DNA from: Phycisphaerales bacterium
Lineage (GTDB): Bacteria > Planctomycetota > Phycisphaerae > UBA1845 > UTPLA1
Reading direction: 5' to 3'
DNA: 64,000 nt
Assembly: GCA_020639075.1 (NCBI GenBank)
Contig: JACKHI010000001.1
Location: 5,084,001 to 5,148,000 of the forward strand
Below the pieces are notes generated by a model. That model was not told the DNA's origin and made no database searches. It saw only the letters and a program-made list of their open reading frames with translations. Both the position numbers and the translations under genes were made by a program. Positions 52,913 to 61,280 of the stretch are shown here, one piece after another (position 1 is the stretch's first letter; every line of letters begins with the position of its first letter).

Positions 52913-54260
52913 GCCGGTATTGACGAAGAACTTCGGCATCGACGGCATTCGCACCATCGATGTCTATCGCAAGCAGGGCGGATACAAGACGGCCGAAAAG
53001 GTCCTCAAGGAAATGTCGCCCGAAAAGGTCATCGAAGACGTGAAGTCCAGCGGCCTGCGCGGCCGCGGCGGTGCGGGCTTTCCCGCCGGCATGAAGTGGT
53101 CGTTCCTTCCGCCCGATCGGAAGATCACGTATCTCTGCGTGAACGCTGACGAATCGGAGCCGGGCACGTTCTGCAATCGCGTGTTGATGGAGGAAGATCC
53201 GCATCAGTTGCTCGAGGGCATTCTGATCGCGGGATTCGCCACGAAGACGACGACGGCCTACATCTACATGCGCGTCGAATTCCACGAGCAGTTCCACATC
53301 CTGCAGAAGGCGCTGGACGAGGCGTACGCCGCCGGCTACTTCGGCAAGAACGTCTTCGGCACGGATTACTCGATCGACTGCTACATCCATCGCGGCGCCG
53401 GCGCTTACGTGTGCGGCGAGGAAACGGGATTGATCGAGAGTCTCGAAGGCAAACGCGGCTGGCCGCGGATCAAGCCGCCGTTCCCGGCGATTGAAGGCGC
53501 GTTCATGAAGCCGACAGTCGTCAACAACGTAGAGACGCTTTGCTGCGTGAAGCACATCTTCGAGCGCGGCGTCAGCTGGTTCACGTCGATCGGCACGGAT
53601 ACGTCGAAGGGACCGAAGCTGTATACGGTCAGCGGCCCGGTGAATCGGCCCGGCTGCTTCGAGGCGGCGCTTGGCCTGACGGCGCGCGATCTGATCTTTG
53701 GCGACGACTACGGCCGAGGCATGCGCGACGGCAAGAAGGTCAAGGGCTGTATTCCCGGCGGTTTGTCCGTCGGCGTGCTGACGGAGGCCGAACTCGATTG
53801 CCATCTCTGCTTCGACGACGTGCGAAATTACGGCCTGCTAGGTTTGGGCACGGCGGGCGCGATCGTGATTCCAGACGACGCGGACATTCGTCACGTGTTG
53901 AAGAACATAGCCCGGTTTTACTCCCATGAAAGCTGCGGCCAATGCACGCAGTGCCGCGAGGGGACGAACTGGATGTACAAGATCGCAAGCCGCATCGCCG
54001 CGGGGGCGGGGCGCATCAGCGATCTGGATCTTCTCGCCGACATCACGACGAACATGGGCATGATGCCTGGCCTTAGCATCTGCGGTCTGCCCGACGGCGC
54101 CGCCTTCCCAATCCGCACGATCGTGCAGAAATTCCGCGCGGAGTTCGAAGAGCACATTCGCAACCAGAAGCCGGGGGCGGTTGAAGCGGTGATCCGCAAG
54201 ACGAACCCGGCGGCGTATGCATTGCCGATCTTGGGGCAGCGAGCGCCGGTTGGTGTGTAG
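52899..54260 (+). CDS. nuoF: NADH-quinone oxidoreductase subunit F (NuoF)
   Basis: A 453-residue subunit that binds NADH, FMN and the N3 4Fe-4S cluster. Seen: GLRGRGGAGFPAGMKW (FMN/NADH glycine-rich loop), NADESEPGTFCNR, GAGAYVCGEETGLIESLEG, PPFPAIEGAF, and the cluster ligands SCGQCTQCREGTNWM plus the later Cys in SICGLPDG. The ATG overlaps the end of the membrane protein gene by 14 bases, so expression is coupled to it. It oxidises NADH and passes electrons through NuoE/NuoF clusters. Confidence 0.94.
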   Translation: MAKFEPVLTKNFGIDGIRTIDVYRKQGGYKTAEKVLKEMSPEKVIEDVKSSGLRGRGGAGFPAGMKWSFLPPDRKITYLCVNADESEPGTFCNRVLMEEDPHQLLEGILIAGFATKTTTAYIYMRVEFHEQFHILQKALDEAYAAGYFGKNVFGTDYSIDCYIHRGAGAYVCGEETGLIESLEGKRGWPRIKPPFPAIEGAFMKPTVVNNVETLCCVKHIFERGVSWFTSIGTDTSKGPKLYTVSGPVNRPGCFEAALGLTARDLIFGDDYGRGMRDGKKVKGCIPGGLSVGVLTEAELDCHLCFDDVRNYGLLGLGTAGAIVIPDDADIRHVLKNIARFYSHESCGQCTQCREGTNWMYKIASRIAAGAGRISDLDLLADITTNMGMMPGLSICGLPDGAAFPIRTIVQKFRAEFEEHIRNQKPGAVEAVIRKTNPAAYALPILGQRAPVGV

Positions 54261-54409
54261 GTGCGAGTTCCGAGTGGCGAGTTGCCAGACTTGCGATGCG
54301 TGCTGCGACTGATCGACGGGGCCGGTGGAGTCGAGACGAATTTTCTGCTGCGACGGCTGTGCGAGGGCGGTTGAGTTGTTGCGGCGAGAGTGACTGAGCG
54401 CCATCCGGT

Positions 54410-54491
54410 GCAAATCGGCGCAGATCCTGCAAAAAACTCGTGCAAAGTGTCGCAAAGTGTCGCAAACGCCCGCAAATTCGTGCGAATCTGA
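54410..54491. repeat. 10-bp phased GCAAA repeats
   Basis: GCAAAGTGTC occurs twice in direct succession (54442-54461), followed by GCAAACGCCC, GCAAATTCGT and GCGAATCTGA on the same 10-bp period. Upstream GCAAATCGGC, GCAGATCCT and GCAAAAAACTCGT keep a looser spacing. The remainder of the 404-bp gap (54261-54664) shows no gene. Confidence 0.6.
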
Positions 54492-54664
54492 GGTGTCGTC
54501 GGCGGGGCGGGTTGTTGGGCCTTGTGCGCAACATCACGATGGTCAGCCTTGACCTGTGTTCCGCGGCTGGGTGGCACTGTTGATATGATGCCCGTGCGCT
54601 TTTCCCTGACGATGGTTCGCTACATTTGGGGCATAGCGGAACTCACCTGCCTCAGGAGTTCATC

Positions 54665-55225
54665 ATGCGACCGCTTCGGTATTCGATAAACGTCACTTTG
54701 GATGGCTGCTGCGATCATCGTGCGATTGTTCCGGATGAGGAACTGCATCGTCACGCCGCCGAGAACATCGCCCGAGCTGATGCGCTCCTCCTAGGGCGGG
54801 TGACGTATGAAATGATGGAGGCGGCGTGGCGGGCGCCGGCGGAAACAGGTGTGCGGCCTGATTGGATGGAGCCCTGGATGTTGCCGTTTGCGAGGACCAT
54901 CGACGCGGCGAAGAAGTATGTCGTATCGGGTTCGCTGGAGCGTGTGGATTGGAACGCGGAGCTCGTTCGCGGGGATCTGGGGACGGTGGTCCGGCAGATC
55001 AAGCAGGCGTCGGAAAAGGGCGTGTTTCTGGGCGGCTTGACGCTCCCGAAGGCGTTGGCGGATCTGGGATTGATCGATGAGTACGAGTTCATCGTGCATC
55101 CTCGGTTGTCGGGCCATGGACCGACGTTGTTCGCGGGGCTGATGAAGCCCGTGGACTTGCGGCTCGTAAGCCGAGTCGAATTCCGCTCGGGAGCGGTGGC
55201 GATGCGATACGAGCCGCGGCGGTAG
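54665..55225 (+). CDS. Dihydrofolate-reductase-family protein (RibD C-terminal type)
   Basis: The ATG at 54665 has CAGGAG six bases upstream (186 residues). The fold is that of the bacterial bifunctional deaminase-reductase C-terminal domain: LRYSINVTLDGCCDHRA, ADALLLGRVTYEMMEAAW, KYVVSGSLERVDWNAELVRG and EKGVFLGGLTLPKALADLGLIDEYEFIVHP are the usual strands. Such stand-alone proteins are probable NADPH-dependent reductases, commonly labelled dihydrofolate reductase, with unknown substrate. It is a single-gene unit. Confidence 0.87.
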   Translation: MRPLRYSINVTLDGCCDHRAIVPDEELHRHAAENIARADALLLGRVTYEMMEAAWRAPAETGVRPDWMEPWMLPFARTIDAAKKYVVSGSLERVDWNAELVRGDLGTVVRQIKQASEKGVFLGGLTLPKALADLGLIDEYEFIVHPRLSGHGPTLFAGLMKPVDLRLVSRVEFRSGAVAMRYEPRR

Positions 55226-55395
55226 TCGTCGGGCCCGAAGCCTTCCGTCATTGACCCAATAACTCAGCGACTGCGCAATGGATGTCCAGGCCGTTGAGTT
55301 CGCAGTCTTCGTTGCAGTCGCGAAGGGGGCACGGGTGCGGGCGGTGGTTCGCCTGGATTCGCTGTCGAGGCTTAGGCGGGGACTTGATCTTGCAC

Positions 55396-55585
55396 GGGTG
55401 CCCCATCCTTTGCGAAGCAAAGGGTGGGGAATCGGCCGGTGCGGTGAGAGGATTTCATTATGCCGGCGACCTTTCGTTAATACGCTCAACGCGTGGCGAT
55501 GATTCGGTTGTGAGTAGGCCTTGGACAGGACTTGGGCTCTCAAATGATGACGACTTCCCCAACCTTTCCATTCGGAAAGGATGGG
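55396..55585 (+). repeat. Two further hairpins of the GGGTGCC group
   Basis: GGGTGCC at 55396-55402 precedes CCCATCCTTTGC and GCAAAGGGTGGGG (stem with loop GAA). A second, CCTTTCC/GGAAAGG (about 55561-55578, loop ATTC), lies 24 bases before the end of the LRR gene. Together they occupy the 383-bp gap between two convergent genes and may end transcription. Confidence 0.65.
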
Positions 55586-55608
55586 AGGCCCACGCCACCC
55601 AACCCAAG

Positions 55609-58600
55609 TCAATGGAAAATCTCAAGGTTTGGTCGGGCCCGACGAAGCATAGAAATGGCCGCATCCGTCACCGACGTTTGTCCAAGGTAGAGCTTAGTGA
55701 GCGCCCTGAGCCCCGAGTCCTTCCCAGCCAGAGCTCGAAGTCCGTCGTCTGTTACGCTTGTGCTAGAGAGATAAAGTGTGGTGAGAGTGCTGAGCCCGGA
55801 ATCGCTCGCGGCAAGAGCTCTAAGCCCCCTATCGGATACATCTGTGCCATTCAGCACCAATGTGGCCATCGACCGGAGGCCCGATCCCTTAACTGCCAGG
55901 TCTCGAACGCCCACGTCTGTCACCTTCGTATACGAGAGGTCTAGTACCGTTAGATCGCCCAGCTCGGTGTCCTTTGATCCCAACACCTTCAGTCCAAGGT
56001 CGGTGACTTGTGTTTGCCGCAAGTTCAAAGTTGCAAGGAGCCGAAGCCCGGAGTCACTTGCCGCCAGAGCAACGAGCCCTTTATCGGTTATACCGGTCCT
56101 TGCCAACTCCAGAATTCTCAATTCCTTGAGCCCCGTGTTCCTTGCCGCCAGTGCCTGAAGCCCGCGGTCAGCCACCAGCGTTTCCGAAAGGTCCAACTCT
56201 GCTAGAGTCGCCAGCTGGGTGCCATTCGCCGCAAGCGCCCGAAGCCCGTCGTCGGTTACGCCTGTTCTTGTCATTCGCAGCACACGGAGGGAATCAAGTC
56301 CAGTGCCCTTCGCTGCCAAGGCCATGAGCCCAGTGTCGGATACCTTCGAGTACGAAATGTCCAGGGTCTGGAGTTGGCCGAGTGCGGAGTCCTTAGCCAC
56401 CAATGCCATGATCCAATCGTCGGAAACCTCCTCACCCTGCAAGACCAGGGTTCTCAGTTTACCGACCCCAGAATCCTTCGAGGCGATCGCCATGATTCCC
56501 TTATTCGTCAATCGTTTGTTGTCCGAAATGACTAACTCCGCGAGCGCCCTGAGTCCAGAGTCCGCAGACGCCAATGCTCGGATCCCTTTGTCGGAAATCA
56601 GATTACTGGAGAGGTTTAGCGCCGCGAGAGCACTGAGTCCGGAATCCGGCGACGCGAGCGCTTCAACCCCCTCATTCGTTAGCCCCGTGTTTTTGAGGCT
56701 TAGATTCTTGATTGACGCGAACCTAGTGGTATTGGCCGCCAAAGCTCGAATTCCATCGACGGAAACAGTCGTTCCCTGCAAATCCAAGGTGGTGACTTGA
56801 TCAAGCCCGGATTCGAGCCCTGCAAGAACTCGAAACCCTTCGTTTGATATCTGCGTACGCCAGAAGTGCAGGGATTCCAGAGCGGTGAGCGGAGAGTCCT
56901 TTGCTGCCAATGCCCGCAAGCTCTCGTTCGTTAACACTCCTCCCGAGAAGCTCAGAGTCTTAAGACCTGTGAGTTGCATTTCGTCATTCGCCATCCATCG
57001 AACGTCCACTGGCGTCGCAACATCACCGCCCAAATGCAGTTCGGTAAGAGATGAGAACCTTGCTAGCTCTGTTAGTCCCTCTGCGTCAAGGCTGCCACAA
57101 TCAACCAAATACAGGTTCTCTAGGTGAGGTAAGCCCCCCAATAGTGTTAGCGAGGACCCAGTGACCCGACTTCCACTTAGGTCTACGATGTTCAAGAGTT
57201 TCCATTGCGGGAGCGTACTTACGTATTGGATCGTGCGGTCGTCGAATTCCGGCCTCTTAAACGTGAGGGTAATATTGCCCTCATGGCCATGTATCTTCCC
57301 ACCGCAAAGCTCAAAAGTGACCTTGCCAACCTCCAGGTCTTTCTCCGGCTGAAAGTAAAACTCCCTCAGAGAAACGAACGCGACCACCGCGATCACTGCC
57401 CAGAGCAAAATGAATGCAATCCGGCGACCGAGGGTTCGCCTGCGGGGCATGGCCTCCTTCGGCAATATGCACAATAAGTGCTCGGTGATGAAGCCGTGCG
57501 AAATCTCCCAAGTCTGAGTATCGGGTCCTCCCACGGGGCGTACGAGCCCCGTGAGCCGCAGTTCTCTTACGGCGGCCTCTATGTCATTCGATCTGAGGCC
57601 GGTTCCACTCGCGAATTCGGTAACTGTCATGTGGGGCCGGTCGCCCTCGTGGTTGACAAGTGACCGAAGGATTGACGACTCCCTGGACCTTGAACTCGGA
57701 TTGTCAAGTAGTCGACGAATGTAGCCTGAGAGCACTCCAAACTTCCCGTGACGTCGAGTGCGGCGCTCCAGATTCCTGGCTGCCTCGTCCGGGGATTGGA
57801 TACACGCAAGTGCCATAATGTTAAGTGCAAAAGGCCGAATTTGTTGCGATTCAGGTTCAAGCTCGGCAGTCCGCTTCGTGAGTAAATCCGCAAGTTCTTC
57901 CGTAACGTCGCACTTACGAAGATAGCCCCTCGCACCTTGCAGGCTAAAGCAAGGGACTTGTTTCCAATTTCCTTTTCCATCATCGCCAGTCAGTCGAGGT
58001 AGACCGAGCGTCCCCAGCAAACTGCTCTTTTCAGTCCGGATTACCAGGAGGACCGCGAGCGAATCGAGCGGAGACTCGACCAAAGTTGAGAGGAAGTCAA
58101 TCAAATCCTTAATCGACGGCGCCTCCGGCCCGGCCAAAGCAATTATGTCCTCGAATTGATCGAGCACGATCAGGAGTTTCAGGGTTGGGTTGGCGCGCGT
58201 GAATTCCGAGATAAGTACTCGCACTTCGTCGATTGTGCAAAGCGGATTGGCGGTGCTCTTGTCCTGTGGTCCTTGGTTGTATAATAGCTGATACAGCTTT
58301 GATCGAATCGAATCTAACGGATCACTGCTGGGAGGCAAGTCGATGATCTTTGTTCGGGATGGAAGAGCGGGAAACACGAACGCGCGAAGGAGCGAACTCT
58401 TTCCACTGCCGGAAGGGCCGGTCAGGTATAGCAAGGGAGCAGTGGTATCCGTCAACCACTGGAGTGCCTCCGTATCGACCGAATCCTCGCGCATTACCCT
58501 CTGATAAGCTTCCCGATCACTCTGGTCATTCGTGTAGGGACTCACACGGAAGTGATTGGGCTTCAACTTAAAGAGTTCTTTCGATCTCTTGGCGTAACGA

Positions 58601-58848
58601 TTGCGAGTGATACGTCTCTTAATAGAAAAATAGCCCAAAATGGCTGTTGCAAGGAAAGCGCCAATCGTGCGGTAGAATCCACCGATAGTCCACTCGGCGA
58701 TAACTCCATGAATATTTGTGGCCAGGTTAAAGGCTGACCCTATGGTGGGAATAATTAGGGCTAGATCGCCGCAGAGCTGGGCGATAGGAGATCCTAGTAT
58801 CCGGCCTCCATCATTTGAACTAGGACCGACCGGCTCCACTTCGGACAT
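55609..58848 (-). CDS. Membrane-anchored STAND-type NTPase with leucine-rich repeats (NLR-like)
   Basis: A 1,079-residue protein with a GGTG ribosome site. Order: hydrophobic N-terminus with a membrane helix near 61-76; P-loop NTPase domain with Walker A GPSGSGKSS (144-152) and Walker B LLIVLDQFED (225-234), typical of STAND (nSTAND1-like) NTPases; a winged-helix-like region (about 385-460); a second helix at 477-495; then about 15 leucine-rich repeats of 28-29 residues (consensus GLxALAAxDSGLxxLxxLxLxxTxVTDx) to the C-terminus. STAND NTPases are switches, and bacterial members often serve antiphage defence. Sensor LRRs would sit on the opposite side of the membrane from the NTPase if one helix separates them, or the same side if both helices count. 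No partner gene is adjacent. Confidence 0.85.
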   Translation of the reverse strand: MSEVEPVGPSSNDGGRILGSPIAQLCGDLALIIPTIGSAFNLATNIHGVIAEWTIGGFYRTIGAFLATAILGYFSIKRRITRNRYAKRSKELFKLKPNHFRVSPYTNDQSDREAYQRVMREDSVDTEALQWLTDTTAPLLYLTGPSGSGKSSLLRAFVFPALPSRTKIIDLPPSSDPLDSIRSKLYQLLYNQGPQDKSTANPLCTIDEVRVLISEFTRANPTLKLLIVLDQFEDIIALAGPEAPSIKDLIDFLSTLVESPLDSLAVLLVIRTEKSSLLGTLGLPRLTGDDGKGNWKQVPCFSLQGARGYLRKCDVTEELADLLTKRTAELEPESQQIRPFALNIMALACIQSPDEAARNLERRTRRHGKFGVLSGYIRRLLDNPSSRSRESSILRSLVNHEGDRPHMTVTEFASGTGLRSNDIEAAVRELRLTGLVRPVGGPDTQTWEISHGFITEHLLCILPKEAMPRRRTLGRRIAFILLWAVIAVVAFVSLREFYFQPEKDLEVGKVTFELCGGKIHGHEGNITLTFKRPEFDDRTIQYVSTLPQWKLLNIVDLSGSRVTGSSLTLLGGLPHLENLYLVDCGSLDAEGLTELARFSSLTELHLGGDVATPVDVRWMANDEMQLTGLKTLSFSGGVLTNESLRALAAKDSPLTALESLHFWRTQISNEGFRVLAGLESGLDQVTTLDLQGTTVSVDGIRALAANTTRFASIKNLSLKNTGLTNEGVEALASPDSGLSALAALNLSSNLISDKGIRALASADSGLRALAELVISDNKRLTNKGIMAIASKDSGVGKLRTLVLQGEEVSDDWIMALVAKDSALGQLQTLDISYSKVSDTGLMALAAKGTGLDSLRVLRMTRTGVTDDGLRALAANGTQLATLAELDLSETLVADRGLQALAARNTGLKELRILELARTGITDKGLVALAASDSGLRLLATLNLRQTQVTDLGLKVLGSKDTELGDLTVLDLSYTKVTDVGVRDLAVKGSGLRSMATLVLNGTDVSDRGLRALAASDSGLSTLTTLYLSSTSVTDDGLRALAGKDSGLRALTKLYLGQTSVTDAAISMLRRARPNLEIFH

Positions 58849-59554
58849 CGGAAGTCACCTTTCAATAGCACTTGAACCGGATCAGAGACTTCCGTCTGAT
58901 GCGAAAGACACACACCTTCGTGACCTAAAGCCCTAGATTGGCGATTGCGATGCCGACTAACCTCACCGCGCGCAAGCATTGGGGAGAGCGCGTTGTGAGG
59001 ATAGCAGGTCGACACATTCGTATCACGCCATTGGCGCTGCCGACTAGCCTCGCGGAGATAGTGCCTGATGCCGCCCGCTCCTGATCACGAATCGTAATCT
59101 ATTCAATTGGCACACGCTAGCGTCGCACGAATTAAACTGAGGCAATTGGTTCGCCAAGTATCCAACTCTGCGTAAATCGGGCATTGCGACCTACCTGAAC
59201 CTGAGGGTAGATCGGTCCGCCGATCGATTGGGGGGAGAGCAGATCCTAGCTGTTCCGTGTCTAGACCAATTGCGGCGTGTGCAGGACAAGGCCGAATAGA
59301 ATATTCAAACTGACTAGCCGTACTCACAACGCAGCTTCTGTAACGATAGCCGCGTATTACGCTGGAGTTCTGACCCTAGTTGGGGCACCAAGCCAAGATT
59401 CCGTTGGACGAACCAGCATAATGCAGTAAGCTAAAGAACGTTGAGCCTAGTTTGTGATTTCCCGCTCGCCGCCTAGGTCAACTCCCGTGCGGCCGATCCG
59501 TGCTTGGCGGGGTAGTGGCTACATATGCATGGGTTCGCGTTAAGGTGTGCAAAC
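58849..59554. other. 706-bp gap upstream of the LRR gene
   Basis: No gene, tRNA or repeat was recognised. It is less GC-rich than the core regions and separates the NLR-like gene from a divergent lipoprotein gene; both promoters must be here. Confidence 0.45.
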
Positions 59555-60160
59555 ATGGTATGCTACGATTCCAGTCAGCAAGGTGCATGCGTTATTCGCG
59601 CGATGTTCGTCTTGTTTATGCCAGTCTTGATGCTATTAGGGCTTGCGTGCGCCCCCCCAGCTGACACCTTGCCCATGCGAATTGGATGCCTTGGTTCGGT
59701 TTGCGCGGACGCTGAGTTCATTATTGAACGTATTGATAATTCAACTCTTCGGATTACGCTTGGAAAGGTGACGGCGTCTACCATTGAAGGAGGTGTGATC
59801 CGGGCGCAGAGGATTACGATTTGGGTTGATTTAGATCACGACGGTTGGGTGGATAGTAGCGAGAGCATAGTTGATAACGGAATCCTCGATGTCGACGAGG
59901 ACTTAGACGGAGACGGCCATTTTGACGTTGATGAGCCAGTCTGGCGAATCACCTCTACGCCACCGCCGAGTAGTCCCGGGCGAATGGACGTACGGGTAAA
60001 AAGGGCCGGCCTAGTTGGTGACAGCTTTGATGTTTCTTTAGCTCCAGGTGGCGAAAAGCTCATGATTTGCGCGGAAGCGAGTTTTGACGTGGACGCCCCA
60101 GGCGATGGCGGTCCCATTTCTTCGGGATCGATAGAGTGTGGCCTAGAATTTGAAATTTAG
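59555..60160 (+). CDS. Lipoprotein with acidic D-rich loops
   Basis: The ATG at 59555 has AAGGTG about eight bases upstream; a later ATG (59603) is possible. With the first, the protein has 201 residues. The hydrophobic segment MFVLFMPVLMLLGLAC ends in a lipobox (LGLAC). The mature domain is beta-rich and contains VDLDHDGWVDSSES and DEDLDGDGHFDVDE, calcium-binding-like D-rich loops as in thrombospondin-3 or dockerin segments. Function is unknown. It has low GC for this genome and sits in the same accessory stretch as the NLR-like gene. Confidence 0.65.
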   Translation: MVCYDSSQQGACVIRAMFVLFMPVLMLLGLACAPPADTLPMRIGCLGSVCADAEFIIERIDNSTLRITLGKVTASTIEGGVIRAQRITIWVDLDHDGWVDSSESIVDNGILDVDEDLDGDGHFDVDEPVWRITSTPPPSSPGRMDVRVKRAGLVGDSFDVSLAPGGEKLMICAEASFDVDAPGDGGPISSGSIECGLEFEI

Positions 60161-60844
60161 GCGTGTGGGAAACCACAGAGCGGCCCAAGTAGTGCGATGC
60201 TAATTTCGAACTATCTGTTGCCACACTTTGGAGTCCGAGCGGCAAGTCCGCTACGACAAACCGCAGTGGTGTCATTTGGCGTCGTCGGACACAACTAGCC
60301 GGCTCGTCCGCGTGATGAATCCCGCGACAGCGTCCGCCTCAGTCGGAGCGCCCGCCCGAAATATCAAAGATTTGCGAACCATATTGCCCAAGCTCGCTGG
60401 GCATCCTAGGTTCGGCTGGCGCACACTGCAATGAGTCGACGTGGGCGTGAGCGGGCACCCGCTGCGGCACCTCCGCACGCGTTGCCGCGTTCGGATTCGC
60501 CGCCCGCCAGCCCGCAAAAAAGCCGTCCCGATCGGATACGATTCCTAACCTGGCCTGTATCGCTATGGGAATGCAGCTTGGCGACAGTATTCAGTCGCCC
60601 GCGCACAAGTCAATTATGGCATGTACCTACAGCGCCTTCATCTCAACCCGCACTATTTCCCGCAACGTCGCCTCGGCAAGCGCCTGCAATTCGCAGTTCA
60701 TGCCGACCGTCGAGCGCATCCCCGCTCGATCTGTTTCCGCTGCTTCTCTCATTGCTTCGTGGCCACGCGGCGCCCGACACCTAGATCCGGCTGCATCGTG
60801 ACGAATCCACCCCTAGTCGACTCGGAGCGCCGGCGACACCACGG
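60161..60844. other. 684-bp gap without a recognised gene
   Basis: Several short open frames occur but none has a ribosome site, signal or family pattern. It may be eroded sequence of the NTPase gene whose 5' end survives at 60845-61033, but no homology was visible. Confidence 0.4.
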
Positions 60845-61033
60845 CTAGGGGTTGTGCGCGCGGCACATGTTGTCGAACATCCTAAGCAGCGTCGACTTGC
60901 CCATGCCGGCGGGTCCGACGACCAGCGAGGCGCGCTTCATGTCGCCACCACTCGCGGACTCATGCGCGACCCATCGCTCGAATTCCGCCACCTCAGCAGG
61001 CCGCGGCACATACAGTTTTTCGCGATCGTTCAT
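60845..61033 (-). pseudogene. Truncated P-loop NTPase (5' remnant)
   Basis: The ATG at 61033 has an excellent GGAGG six bases upstream and encodes 62 residues: MNDREKLYVPRPAEVAEFER followed by SLVVGPAGMGKSTLLRMFDN and a stop soon after. This is the natural N-terminus of a STAND/AAA ATPase up to and just past the Walker A loop (GPAGMGKST); everything after it is lost. A 62-residue protein could not be an ATPase. It lies on the same strand as the NLR-like gene, 2 kb upstream of that gene's start. Confidence 0.7.
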
Positions 61034-61280
61034 CCATCGCCTCCGGCAGACGCAGCCCGCATTATATGGTTGTTGCGCCGCACCGCCCATCGCGGCTTGT
61101 GGCGAAAAACCTGCGCAATGGGCTCGCAACCGGGCCACTCGCCCGGATATAATCGCGGCATTGGGGAGTCGGGTGAGTTTTCTGTCATTGTGTTGAGTGC
61201 GGCCGAGCATTTGCACGACTGTTGTGCGGCGTTGCATTTGCGCAATCGTCGTGGCACTGCAGTGGGAGGGCGTTTCTGTC

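Noticed and set aside
51416..52957. A 513-codon antisense frame under the GT-C-like gene
   Set aside because: The plus-strand frame encodes a coherent set of membrane helices and is coupled to nuoF; the antisense translation is Arg/Gln/His-rich with no structure.
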